Source: Vibrio hippocampi
GTDB taxonomy: Bacteria; Pseudomonadota; Gammaproteobacteria; Enterobacterales; Vibrionaceae
NCBI RefSeq assembly: GCF_921292975.1
Contig: NZ_CAKLCM010000003.1
Location: 682,001-746,000 of the forward strand
DNA: 64,000 nucleotides
Direction of reading: 5' to 3'
Position numbers and translations under genes: made by a program. Of this stretch, positions 16,604 through 25,267 are shown in pieces. Each line of letters opens with the position of its first letter. Position 1 is the stretch's first letter. The notes below the pieces were generated by a model that worked only from the letters and a program-made list of their open reading frames with translations, was not told the DNA's origin and searched no databases.

Positions 16604-17653
16604 ATGTACCAAACAGATGATGTAAGAATAAGCAAAGTTAAAGAGCTATTACCACCAGTAGCTGTGTTAGAAAAGTTCCCTGCCACCGAGGTTGCCTCTT
16701 CCACGACGTTTAAAGCGCGCAAAGCTATCCACAATATTATCAATGACCAAGATGATCGCTTGTTGGTGATTGTTGGCCCATGTTCTATTCATGATACAGA
16801 GGCGGCGGTCGAGTATGGCAAGCGTTTAAAGGTGCTGAGAGATGAACTCGGTGACCAGTTAGAAATTGTTATGCGGGTTTACTTTGAAAAACCTCGTACC
16901 ACAGTAGGTTGGAAAGGATTGATCAACGACCCATATTTGAACGACACTTTTAAGATCAACGACGGCTTACGTATGGGGCGTAAGCTCTTGCTGGATTTAA
17001 CCGACATGGGTATGCCTACGGCGAGTGAATTCCTTGATATGATCAGCCCGCAGTATGTTGGGGACTTGATTAGTTGGGGCGCTATTGGTGCGCGTACGAC
17101 TGAGTCTCAGGTTCACCGTGAGCTTGCGTCTGGTATTTCATGTCCGGTTGGCTTTAAAAACGGAACCGATGGCAACATTAAGATTGCAACTGATGCGATT
17201 CGTTCGGCGAGTGCTTCACACCACTTCTTGTCAGTGACGAAGTTTGGTCACTCCGCCATCATTGAGACTGCGGGCAATGAAGATTGCCACATTATTCTAC
17301 GCGGTGGTAAAGAGCCAAATTACAGTGCCTCACATGTAAAAGCGATTAAAGAAGAGCTTGCAGCGTCGGGTTTACCACAAAAAGTGATGATCGACTTTAG
17401 CCATGCGAACAGTTCAAAACAGTTCCAACGCCAAAAAGTCGTGGCGACGGACATCGCTGAACAAATCAAAGCGGGTGAAAATGCAATCTTTGGCGTCATG
17501 ATTGAATCGCACTTGGTTGAAGGTCGTCAAGATTTGGTCGACGGTCAAGCACCCACCTATGGTCAATCGATCACGGATGCGTGTATAGGATGGGAAGATA
17601 CCGAATCGGTGTTACGTGAATTGGCACAAGCCGTTCAAACGAGACGCGGTTAG
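16604..17653 (+). CDS. aroG: 3-deoxy-7-phosphoheptulonate synthase, AroG type
   Basis: 349 residues, full length for class I DAHP synthases. It condenses phosphoenolpyruvate with erythrose 4-phosphate at the entry of the shikimate pathway. The DDVRISKVKELLPPVAVLEK start, VGPCSIHD, MRVYFEKPRTTVGWKGLI, GARTTESQVHR and HANSSKQF blocks follow E. coli AroG (Phe-sensitive isoform) almost throughout. The start has AGGAAG upstream. Effector specificity is inferred from overall similarity. A TyrR-like box lies upstream and a terminator follows, so it is a single-gene unit. Confidence 0.96.
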   Translation: MYQTDDVRISKVKELLPPVAVLEKFPATEVASSTTFKARKAIHNIINDQDDRLLVIVGPCSIHDTEAAVEYGKRLKVLRDELGDQLEIVMRVYFEKPRTTVGWKGLINDPYLNDTFKINDGLRMGRKLLLDLTDMGMPTASEFLDMISPQYVGDLISWGAIGARTTESQVHRELASGISCPVGFKNGTDGNIKIATDAIRSASASHHFLSVTKFGHSAIIETAGNEDCHIILRGGKEPNYSASHVKAIKEELAASGLPQKVMIDFSHANSSKQFQRQKVVATDIAEQIKAGENAIFGVMIESHLVEGRQDLVDGQAPTYGQSITDACIGWEDTESVLRELAQAVQTRRG

Positions 17654-17681
17654 TCTACTCAGCGTTAACTCTAAAACGAAT

Positions 17682-17707
17682 AAAGGAGCCAATTTGGCTC
17701 CTTTATT
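17682..17707 (+). terminator. Rho-independent terminator after aroG
   Basis: AAAGGAGCC and GGCTCCTTT enclose AATTT-type loop sequence, followed by ATTATT, about 30 bp after the aroG stop. Confidence 0.8.
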
Positions 17708-17770
17708 ATTTGTGGGTACATAGGGTTATCACTCAAACAATCCACTCAAGCAAATAATGCTTATGATTGG

Positions 17771-18100
17771 TCATCGCTTATAGCTGATAAATGCCTTAAG
17801 CTCCCGGACAACCTGCTCCAAATTAACTGACCCTACTTGCCTAGCAAGTTTTAGAGGTATTCGTGCCAGTCCTGCCGCAATAAATATTCCATTTTTGTTG
17901 AGCATTGATGCCTTACGGCGCCCAACACCCCAGATCTCTTGCTGTAGTCTCTGACCTTCATTCTTAGGCGTTAGCAGTGCGATTCCAAGGTAGCCATCAA
18001 AAGTTTTTTCTACATGACTAGCCACTTTGACCAAAGTGAAAGTCCTTCCAAGACCACAACCTATCGCTAATCGCTTTTCGGTGTCAAGCCAATGCAACAA
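17771..18100 (-). pseudogene. Unrecognised fragment lacking a credible start
   Basis: The frame is open from 18115 and encodes about 110 residues with natural protein-like composition (basic, Gly/Ala/Leu-rich; GYLGIALLTPKNEGQRLQQ, then a C-terminal helix). The only start codon is TTG 18100 without a ribosome binding site, and protein-like sequence continues upstream of it to a stop, so I suspect a 5'-truncated gene. I do not recognise the family. It could also be an intact small protein with an odd start. Confidence 0.4.
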
Positions 18101-18239
18101 CTGTCGTGTTAAAGGCTATTCTTTTTGACTGGAGCATTGTGGCACAAGGAAAACATTAACTTGTTGACGATGCAAATAACACTTAGTATCATTCGTATTG
18201 CTATTTATACTTACTATCACTTAACTAAAAGGAATTAGA

Positions 18240-18638
18240 GTGAAAAAAATCTTGTTAGTAACATTATTGTTAAGCTCATCAATAAGTACGGCAGCTATTA
18301 TTGATTATCTATTTGAGCCAAAGGTTGGATTATATTGTGATGAAATAAATGGCGATGATGGTTGGTACTATATTCGCCAGCATATTGCGCCGCTCGTTTG
18401 GGAGAATGACTTGTATGAATGGCTTTCGGATTATAAAACAAATGCAGGAGCTGAAAAGATGTGTAATAGAAGAGCAAATGTATTATATGAAGAAGGTGTT
18501 GTAAGTCTACAGTCGGCATGCATCCTATTGGAAGAAGATCCCGCTAATTGGTTTGTTATTTTTAATAATTCTATTGAATTTACTAGAGATCATGATTCCA
18601 ATGCCGAACCCTGCTCTCTTGAAGGACTGCTATTGTGA
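18240..18638 (+). CDS. Unknown exported cysteine-containing protein
   Basis: 132 residues from GTG 18240, which follows AAAAGGAATT. A signal peptide (to about residue 18, ISTAA) precedes an acidic mature part with four cysteines (LYCDE, KMCNR, SACIL, EPCSL), which could form two disulfides in the periplasm. Strongly A+T-rich with many AAT/ATA/TTA codons, unlike the neighbours. The stop overlaps the start of the next gene by four bases. I do not recognise the family. Confidence 0.7.
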   Translation: MKKILLVTLLLSSSISTAAIIDYLFEPKVGLYCDEINGDDGWYYIRQHIAPLVWENDLYEWLSDYKTNAGAEKMCNRRANVLYEEGVVSLQSACILLEEDPANWFVIFNNSIEFTRDHDSNAEPCSLEGLLL

Positions 18639-19339
18639 AAAAATTATTAGCTTGCTTGTTGTTTTTTATAGTTATTTTCTCTTTTCACAATTTTAAAAAT
18701 GAAAGTGCAAATAATAATCATGTAGAGAAAAATGCTGATTCTTTCAAAGAAACGAGTGACACAAGCAATGCCGAAGTTGTGTTAGAGGTGAGCGATGATA
18801 GTACAGGTGTAGAAGCTAATAATAACAACACTCTCATATCCTCAAGTAGACCCATAGTATTACATTCAAAAAACAACCAAGTAATTAAAGATAATTTAAT
18901 GCTTGCTCATAACATTGGCTGGGAACTATGGCTTGAAAAGTTTGTAAATGGAGAGATAAAAAAAGTCAGTGAGGATGAATTTGATTCATTAATAGCTATC
19001 GCTATAGGATTACAACCTCCGTCATTCATAGAAAAAGTGACAAATTATGGCTTCGAAATACCGGAAAAGTCGATATTGTATCTGGTTAATGCAAAATATA
19101 GTGATTCGGATACTTTAAATAAACTGGCACTTGTCACCAATAGTGATATTGTTTTGGATGATAAACACTGGGAATATTTATTTAAGACATCTATTGGTTT
19201 CGGTCATAAGGAAGTTGCAGTGCATTCACTACAGCAACTAGACAAAATAAAAATAAATAAGCAAGAAATTATAAGCATTATTGAGAGGGGACGAAGTTCT
19301 AATAAAGATGAACTGTATAAAATAATTCAATCTCTATAA
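18635..19339 (+). CDS. Unknown membrane-anchored or exported helical protein
   Basis: 234 residues from GTG 18635, overlapping the upstream stop (GTGA), so translation is coupled. An N-terminal hydrophobic segment (LLACLLFFIVIFSFH) is followed by a polar Asn/Ser/Glu linker (about 22-80) and a helical C-terminal part (about 85-234) that looks like short degenerate helical repeats. A+T-rich like its partner. No recognised domain. The pair resembles a small horizontally acquired cassette, but no mobility gene is present. Confidence 0.65.
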   Translation: MKKLLACLLFFIVIFSFHNFKNESANNNHVEKNADSFKETSDTSNAEVVLEVSDDSTGVEANNNNTLISSSRPIVLHSKNNQVIKDNLMLAHNIGWELWLEKFVNGEIKKVSEDEFDSLIAIAIGLQPPSFIEKVTNYGFEIPEKSILYLVNAKYSDSDTLNKLALVTNSDIVLDDKHWEYLFKTSIGFGHKEVAVHSLQQLDKIKINKQEIISIIERGRSSNKDELYKIIQSL

Positions 19340-19397
19340 GTTAGATGATTATGGCAAAGGCAAGGGTAGAGCCTTGCCTTTGACCTATCTTAGCTAT

Positions 19398-19424
19398 GCC
19401 ACTACAGCCACTACAGCCACTACA
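19398..19424. repeat. 9-bp tandem repeat, three exact copies
   Basis: GCCACTACA occurs three times head to tail, between the A+T-rich pair and the MscS-type gene. A 9-bp inverted repeat (19358-19366/19373-19381) just before it may be a weak terminator. Confidence 0.85.
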
Positions 19425-19458
19425 GTCATTGATAAAAGCGTGCAGTCCATAAAAACGC

Positions 19459-20559
19459 CTAGGGTTCTAAAGTGGTTTGAGTAGCCATACTTTGCGGCAA
19501 AGTCGCCGGGTCCAGTTTAAGCGTTTGCGTTGGGTAGGCGATATCGGCTTCGTGTTTATGTATGATAGCCATCACTTGCAACAATATATCTTGCTTAACT
19601 TCATGATAACGAACCCAATTAACGGTTTTGGTAAAGGTGTAGATAAAGAAGTCGAGGGAAGAGGGACCAAAAGCATTAAAGTTAACAATTAGGGTCTGTT
19701 TTGCGTCGATATCATTATGGTTTTCGAGCATCTGACGGACATCATTAATGATAGCGTTAACCTTTTCGTTGTCGTCATAGCGAAGACCGATCGTTTCGTA
19801 GATGCGTCGATTCAACATTCGTGATGGGTTTTCTACCACAATATTACTAAATACTGAGTTAGGCACGTATAAAGGTCGCCTATCAAACGTCCTGATAATG
19901 GTCATACGCCAACCAATGCGTTCGACGGTACCTTCAATTGCACGGTCGGGCGAACGAATCCAGTCACCGACCTTAAATGGGCGATCAAAATAGATCATCA
20001 TTCCACCGAAGAAATTGGACAGAAGATCTTTCGCTGCAAGACCGACAACCAAGCCACCGACACCACCAAAGGTCAATAAACCAGACAAGCTGAGCCCAAG
20101 AGCTTGCATCGCCATCAGCACACCAATGGATATAAAGAACAGACGTGCGACTTTAGCCGTGGCTTGAACCGTGGTTTCGTCGTGTTTTCCTGCGGTAAGA
20201 ATATAGCTTTCTACATTCTGAATGATTCTTAGAATGACCCATAAAAACAGTATGATAACCAAGATATGATCAAGCTTATTGAGCCAGCTCGTATCGGTTG
20301 CTACGTAATGGGTCAGCACAATATCGAGTGACACGGTGGCCGGCCAGAGCCAAATAAATACACTCACTGGCGCACGAAATGCTTTTACAATCAGTTCATC
20401 CCAAACAATAGGAGTATGTTCAGTCAAAGCCTCTAACCGATTGTAAACGATTCGCCAGATTACCCACGCCAACAGGCTAAATAGAGTGATTAATAACACG
20501 TTACTCAGCCAGTCATGGCTAAATGATTGAATATAATTTTGAATCTCATCCATACTCAT
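19459..20559 (-). CDS. MscS-family mechanosensitive channel
   Basis: 366 residues. Several transmembrane helices in the first 180 residues, then the conserved pore helix and beta domain: LTFGGVGGLVVGLAAKDL, SNFFGGMMIYFDRPFKVGDW, GTVERIGWRMTIIRTFDRRP, and VPNSVFSN. The C-terminal alpha/beta domain is complete. It releases solutes on osmotic downshock. More helices than E. coli MscS, so closer to YbdG/YnaI-type. ATG 20559 follows TTGGAAC; a TTG at 20577 is the alternative. It is divergent from ktrA, a fitting osmotic neighbour. Confidence 0.92.
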   Translation of the reverse strand: MSMDEIQNYIQSFSHDWLSNVLLITLFSLLAWVIWRIVYNRLEALTEHTPIVWDELIVKAFRAPVSVFIWLWPATVSLDIVLTHYVATDTSWLNKLDHILVIILFLWVILRIIQNVESYILTAGKHDETTVQATAKVARLFFISIGVLMAMQALGLSLSGLLTFGGVGGLVVGLAAKDLLSNFFGGMMIYFDRPFKVGDWIRSPDRAIEGTVERIGWRMTIIRTFDRRPLYVPNSVFSNIVVENPSRMLNRRIYETIGLRYDDNEKVNAIINDVRQMLENHNDIDAKQTLIVNFNAFGPSSLDFFIYTFTKTVNWVRYHEVKQDILLQVMAIIHKHEADIAYPTQTLKLDPATLPQSMATQTTLEP

Positions 20560-20791
20560 ACAGTTCCAAAACAACAAAATTGGTTCAAGGCGTAGGTCAA
20601 TGTTCGGTATTCACATTAACGCAAGTTTGACCGCTGTCTACGCATGACGCTTGCTGTGATTGTGTGGGTTACAACGTATCATTATACACCGTATCTTGTT
20701 ATCTAGGCACAATGAAATCGAGCTAACATATTGAAAATGCCACAATCCATACCATAGTTAAAGTAGTTCAACTTAAGGACAAGGAACTACC

Positions 20792-21454
20792 ATGAGAACG
20801 TCCCATAAACAATTTGCCGTGATTGGTCTTGGTCGATTCGGTATGGCAATTTGCCAAGAATTGGCGTTAGCTGGCGCGCAAGTTTTGGCTATTGATATTG
20901 ATGAGGAAAAGGTTAAACAGGCTTCTGCGGTTGTGTCTCAAGCCATTGTTGCCAATTGCACCATTGAAGAGACTGTTGAAGAGTTGCGCTTGAGTGAGTA
21001 TGACATGGTGATGATTGCCATTGGCGACGATATCAATGCCAGTATTTTAACCGCTTTAGTATTAAAGGAAGCCAAGGTAAAGACTGTATGGGTTAAAGCA
21101 AATGACAAGTTTCAATACAAAATCTTGCAAAAAATTGGCGCAGACAAAATCATCATGCCGGAGCGCGACATGGGGGTGCGTGTTGCTCAGCGTATGCTCG
21201 ATAAGCGGGTTTTTGAATACAGTGCATTGGGAAGTGGTTTAGCGATCACGGAGATTATTGTCGGCAATCAGTTAATGGGGCAAACACTGCAACAGATCAC
21301 CTTGCTGCGCAATGATGATATCCAGTTACTGGCGTTTAAACGCGGTCCAACTTTACAAACGACACCACCGACTGACCAGATGTTGCAAATGGGCGATATG
21401 TTAATCGTTGCTGGTTCAGAGTTAGTGTTATTGGAGCAAATTAAGTCGCTATGA
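20792..21454 (+). CDS. ktrA: Potassium uptake regulatory subunit KtrA
   Basis: 220 residues, cytoplasmic. N-terminal RCK_N Rossmann domain with the nucleotide-binding motif VIGLGRFGMAICQELA and acidic switch residue in AIDIDEEKV, then an RCK_C domain from about residue 135. An octameric ring of KtrA gates the KtrB channel in response to ATP/ADP. ATG follows AAGGACAAGGAAC. The stop overlaps the ktrB start (ATGA), so the two are a translationally coupled operon. Length and sequence match the Vibrio alginolyticus KtrA in which the system was first described. Confidence 0.95.
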   Translation: MRTSHKQFAVIGLGRFGMAICQELALAGAQVLAIDIDEEKVKQASAVVSQAIVANCTIEETVEELRLSEYDMVMIAIGDDINASILTALVLKEAKVKTVWVKANDKFQYKILQKIGADKIIMPERDMGVRVAQRMLDKRVFEYSALGSGLAITEIIVGNQLMGQTLQQITLLRNDDIQLLAFKRGPTLQTTPPTDQMLQMGDMLIVAGSELVLLEQIKSL

Positions 21455-22815
21455 GTCGATTAAAACACACCGGATTGTTTTACTCCCTTAAAAATAAACG
21501 CGCGAAGTCTAAGGTGGGTTCCGAGCCCTATATTATTTTGGTGAGTTTTATGGCGGTCTTGCTACCGTCTGCGATGTTGCTGACCTTAGCGCCATTTTCT
21601 GTGACGGGATTAAGTTTTACTGATGCCTTTTTTACTGCGACTTCGGCGATTAGTGTGACTGGACTTGGCGTGGTGGATACTGAACACCACTTCACTTTGG
21701 CGGGCAAGATTTTATTGATGTTTCTGATGCAGATTGGCGGTTTGGGTCAGATGACGTTATCAGCGGTCTTGTTATATCTGTTCGGCGTTCGATTAAGCTT
21801 ACAACAACAAGCGCTGGCGAGAGAGGAGTTGGGACAGGATAGAGCCATAAATGTAAAACTGCTGGTCAAGAAGATTATCGTCTTTGCCGTGTTGGCTCAG
21901 TTGATTGGCTTTGCCCTGTTATGTCTTCGCTGGGTGCCAGAGATGGGTTGGCATAAAGGGATGTTTTATGCGCTATTTCATGCGATTTCTGCCTTTAACA
22001 ATGCTGGCTTTTCACTGTTTTCAGACAGCCTTAGTCAATTCAATGACGATGCTCTAGTGTTGTTGGTGGTTTCTGCGCTATTTATATTTGGTGGACTCGG
22101 TTTTACCGTGGTCAGTGACCTTGCTCTGAATGGTAGAAAAGGCTTTCGCCATCTCGCTTTACATACAAAGATCATGATGACTGCGACTCCGTTGCTCTTG
22201 CTCGTCGGCACCTTGTTGATCTGGTTATTGGAGCGGGATGCCAGTCTGTCTGGTCTTGAGACTCAACAGCAGTGGTTAGCCGCCTATTTTCAATCCGCTA
22301 CGGCGAGAACCGCAGGGTTTAACAGTGTCGATTTGAGTCAATTTGGTTCAGCGGCACTGTTAGTGATGATCTTACTTATGCTTATCGGTGCCGGTTCGAC
22401 CTCAACCGGCGGTGGTATCAAGGTCTCAACGTTTACTGTTGCTTTTCTGGCGACATGGGCGTTTGTCCGCCAGAAGCGCTATGTGGAAATCTTTCAGCGC
22501 ACCATCAGTTGGCAAACTGTGACACGCTCCCTCGCTATTATCGTCGTGACGGGCGCCATACTGACGTTGTCGATGTTTTTACTGATGGTGACAGAACAAG
22601 CGCCGTTTGAGTTGGTGGTATTTGAGACCATCTCAGCATTTGCCACGGTAGGTTTAACCGCTGGGTTGACCGAGACTTTATCGACACCGGGTAAATGGAT
22701 TATGGTGGTGGTGATGATCATCGGTAGGATAGGACCTTTGACCTTAGCCTATATGTTGGCAAGACCAAGGCCCACATTGATTAAATATCCAGAGGAACAA
22801 GTCCTCACGGGATAG
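21451..22815 (+). CDS. ktrB: Sodium-dependent potassium transporter subunit KtrB
   Basis: 454 residues, inner membrane. Four M1-P-M2 repeats are evident; the selectivity-filter loops are TSAISVTGLG, SAFNNAGFSL, TARTAGFN and SAFATVGLT, each with the critical glycine. The intramembrane gate loop region GAGSTSTGGGIKVST is present. With KtrA it forms the Na+-dependent K+ uptake system used in osmoadaptation. Its 3' end lies 6 bp from the convergent msrAB gene with no room for a separate terminator. Confidence 0.96.
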   Translation: MSRLKHTGLFYSLKNKRAKSKVGSEPYIILVSFMAVLLPSAMLLTLAPFSVTGLSFTDAFFTATSAISVTGLGVVDTEHHFTLAGKILLMFLMQIGGLGQMTLSAVLLYLFGVRLSLQQQALAREELGQDRAINVKLLVKKIIVFAVLAQLIGFALLCLRWVPEMGWHKGMFYALFHAISAFNNAGFSLFSDSLSQFNDDALVLLVVSALFIFGGLGFTVVSDLALNGRKGFRHLALHTKIMMTATPLLLLVGTLLIWLLERDASLSGLETQQQWLAAYFQSATARTAGFNSVDLSQFGSAALLVMILLMLIGAGSTSTGGGIKVSTFTVAFLATWAFVRQKRYVEIFQRTISWQTVTRSLAIIVVTGAILTLSMFLLMVTEQAPFELVVFETISAFATVGLTAGLTETLSTPGKWIMVVVMIIGRIGPLTLAYMLARPRPTLIKYPEEQVLTG

Positions 22816-22821
22816 ACGCTG

Positions 22822-23973
22822 CTATTGGAACAGTTTCAGGTACTCAGCGTAACCTTGCTGCGCTAGGTGATCTTTCGGGATAAACCGCAGTGATGCAGAG
22901 TTAATGCAGTACCTTAATCCCGTCGGTGCAGGCCCATCTTTAAACACATGACCGAGATGCGAGTTAGCGAATTTACTTCGTATTTCTGTCCTTGGAAAGA
23001 TCAGTTTGTAGTCGGTCTGTGTGACAATGTAACCTTTATTAATGGGTTGGGTAAAGCTTGGCCAACCCGTACCTGAACGATATTTATCTGTGGATGAAAA
23101 CAGCGGCTCACCTGAGACAATATCCACATAAATCCCGGCTTGTTTGTTGTCCCAAAATTCGTTTTCAAAGGGGGCTTCTGTCGCGTCTTTCTGAGTCACC
23201 TGATATTGCAACTCCGTCAGTGACGCCTTAATGTCGCTATCACTGGGTCTAACATAAGGTTTAATGGTTTGTGAGTCGCTCTTGCTCCCCTTATCAATCA
23301 TGCTAGCAAGAGTCACTGGCTTGGACTTTCTATCATCACCAAAAATCGTGTCTAAATAAGCGTCTCGTCCAGAGGCATAGCGGTAGTACTTGTACTTAAC
23401 GGCGCTCTTCTTGTAATAGTCTTGGTGGTAATCCTCTGCGGGCCAAAATTGAGAATACTCGATCAGCTCGACCGCCAAGGGTTTTTTGTACACCCCCAAA
23501 GCATCCACCTGCGCAATAAATTCAGAGGCGATTTGCTGTTGTTGTGAGTTATGGTAAAAAATTGCGGGTCGATATTGAGCGCCTCTATCAACAAAAGAGC
23601 CCTTGGCATCGGTGGGGTCGATATGACGTAGAAAATAGTCAAGAACCTGTTGGTATGAGACCGTTTCTGGGTCATAAGTGACCTGAATGACCTCGATATG
23701 ACCGGTTTTGCCACTGGCCACCTCACGGTAGGATGGGTTTTGTTCCTCACCACCTGAATAGCCTGATACGACATCGATAACACCATCGAGCTGTTCTAGA
23801 TCCGATTCGGTACACCAAAAACATCCGCCAGCCAGTGTCGCTGTCTCACTGTTTCCTGAGCGATTTTGCTCGCTCTGTTTCGGGTTGTCAGCCATTGAAT
23901 GATAGCTTGCGAACACAAACAGTATTGGCAAGCTGAGTACCAAGGTGAGGTAGCGCCAAGTTAGTTTTTTCAT
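22822..23973 (-). CDS. msrAB: Exported bifunctional methionine sulfoxide reductase MsrA-MsrB
   Basis: 383 residues. Hydrophobic signal/anchor at about 7-24, then MsrA (GGCFWCTE with catalytic C51; [19 protein letters not shown]) and, from about residue 240, MsrB ([27 protein letters not shown], catalytic Cys in [14 protein letters not shown]). The structural zinc cysteine pairs of many MsrB proteins are absent ([13 protein letters not shown]). It repairs both S- and R-methionine sulfoxide in periplasmic proteins. No thioredoxin-like third domain is fused, unlike the three-domain Neisseria PilB, so reduction must come from a separate partner. Confidence 0.94.
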   Translation of the reverse strand: MKKLTWRYLTLVLSLPILFVFASYHSMADNPKQSEQNRSGNSETATLAGGCFWCTESDLEQLDGVIDVVSGYSGGEEQNPSYREVASGKTGHIEVIQVTYDPETVSYQQVLDYFLRHIDPTDAKGSFVDRGAQYRPAIFYHNSQQQQIASEFIAQVDALGVYKKPLAVELIEYSQFWPAEDYHQDYYKKSAVKYKYYRYASGRDAYLDTIFGDDRKSKPVTLASMIDKGSKSDSQTIKPYVRPSDSDIKASLTELQYQVTQKDATEAPFENEFWDNKQAGIYVDIVSGEPLFSSTDKYRSGTGWPSFTQPINKGYIVTQTDYKLIFPRTEIRSKFANSHLGHVFKDGPAPTGLRYCINSASLRFIPKDHLAQQGYAEYLKLFQ

Positions 23974-24109
23974 AGTGGTCTCTCATTGTCTGCCTATTCT
24001 TCATTTTAGTAGAACGCCTAACCAAGCAATTAATTTCACCAAAGATTTAAATTACTGAGTAAACTCAAGTATATTGACGAGCAAAATAGGCTAGGGCACA
24101 GAGGTTTTT

Positions 24110-24508
24110 ATGCAAGCAGAAGTAAAATGGATCGACGGATTCAAATTTTTAGGTCAATCACAATCAGGTCACTCTATTGTAATGGATGGCAATGGGGGCG
24201 ATACTGCGCCGAGCCCAATGGAGATGGTATTAATGGCTGCGGGTGGATGCAGTTCAGTTGATGTTGTCGATGGGTTGAAGAGTGCCAACCAAGCGGTGAC
24301 CGCCTGTATCGCTAAATTGAGTACAGAGCGTCGAGATGCCGCACCGCGAATTTTCACCAAGGTCAATATTCATTTTGAAGTGTCAGGTGAAGCACTGGAC
24401 CCAGCCTGGGTTAGTAAAGTCACGAAAGACTCACTAGAGAAATATTGTTCAGTGTGCTTGATGCTAGGCGAAGGTGTGGAGATGACGCACTCTTGGGAAA
24501 TTGTTTAG
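24110..24508 (+). CDS. OsmC/Ohr-family protein, YhfA-like
   Basis: 132 residues. The two family cysteines sit in AAGGCSSVDVV (about residue 46) and EKYCSVCLML (about residue 104), the arrangement for peroxide/hydroperoxide-reactive OsmC folds. It follows E. coli YhfA closely in length and in the PSPMEMVLMAAGGCS block. Exact substrate is not settled for this subgroup. It stands alone, followed by a shared terminator and convergent with mgsA. Confidence 0.9.
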   Translation: MQAEVKWIDGFKFLGQSQSGHSIVMDGNGGDTAPSPMEMVLMAAGGCSSVDVVDGLKSANQAVTACIAKLSTERRDAAPRIFTKVNIHFEVSGEALDPAWVSKVTKDSLEKYCSVCLMLGEGVEMTHSWEIV

Positions 24509-24541
24509 TCGCTTGCTGTCATTGTTTTAGTTGAAATCAAT

Positions 24542-24566
24542 AAAGCCCCTTTACGGGGCTTTATTG
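24542..24566. terminator. Terminator between the OsmC-family gene and mgsA
   Basis: AAAGCCCC and GGGGCTTT pair across CTTTAC-type loop sequence with T/A-rich flanks; it can serve both convergent genes. Confidence 0.85.
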
Positions 24567-24574
24567 TGACCTCA

Positions 24575-25030
24575 TTACAGACGTTCAGCTAAGTAAGCGT
24601 CATAGTCTGGGATCTCAATATCGACTTCTTGGTCGAGCAAGTTTGATTCGAACAAGAAGTTGGCGGTGGCGCGGTTGGTCGCGACTGGGATGTTCCAAAC
24701 ACTGGCAATACGCAGCAGGGCTTTGACATCAGGGTCGTGAGGTACGGCATTGAGTGGATCCCAGAAGAAAATCATCATGTCCAATTTACCCTCAGAGATA
24801 AGGGCGCCAATCTGTTGGTCACCACCCATTGGACCACTGATCATGCTCTTAATCGCAAGACCTGTCTCTTTGCTTAGCATGTTACCTGTCGTACCGGTCG
24901 CATAAAGAAAGTGACCTTGCAGCTTTTCTTTATGCTCTTGAACCCAGCGCAATAGTTCGGGTTTGTAGTGATCGTGGGCGACTAGCGCGATGTTTTTGTG
25001 CGCTGGCATGGTGCGAATGGTGCGTTGCAT
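24575..25030 (-). CDS. mgsA: Methylglyoxal synthase
   Basis: 151 residues, the normal length. It converts dihydroxyacetone phosphate to methylglyoxal and phosphate, a bypass when phosphate is short or sugar-phosphates accumulate. Conserved blocks: [19 protein letters not shown], the catalytic [14 protein letters not shown] and [20 protein letters not shown]. No signal peptide. Single gene; the promoter should lie in the 200-bp gap before torT's end. Confidence 0.97.
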   Translation of the reverse strand: MQRTIRTMPAHKNIALVAHDHYKPELLRWVQEHKEKLQGHFLYATGTTGNMLSKETGLAIKSMISGPMGGDQQIGALISEGKLDMMIFFWDPLNAVPHDPDVKALLRIASVWNIPVATNRATANFLFESNLLDQEVDIEIPDYDAYLAERL

Positions 25031-25232
25031 TATTAATAATCCTATTGTGGTTTGATGCTTGATCCGTTTCTAGTGCACTTATTACACAATACAAGCTTAG
25101 GTGAGTCGATAACCCGATGCTTGTTTTTGTATTGAGGTAGCTAAGTGCCTGAATTATGTTTGATTGTAAATGAGCTTATGGCTAAGTCGCAACTAAACAA
25201 TGAACTGTGTGTGATTAATCATTAACTTCTAT

Positions 25233-25267
25233 ACCCAAGTTACCTCGCATCTTGAGGTAGCTTGGGT
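25233..25267. repeat. Dispersed palindromic repeat, copy B
   Basis: ACCCAAGTTACCTC (25233-25246) and GAGGTAGCTTGGGT (25254-25267) form a stem with one mismatch around GCATCTT. It overlaps the last codons and stop of torT, so the repeat contributes the protein's C-terminus. Confidence 0.85.

Noticed and set aside
18240..19339. Toxin-antitoxin or phage-defence pair
   Set aside because: Both products carry export or anchor segments and no catalytic or antitoxin motif is visible; kept only as an unknown pair.
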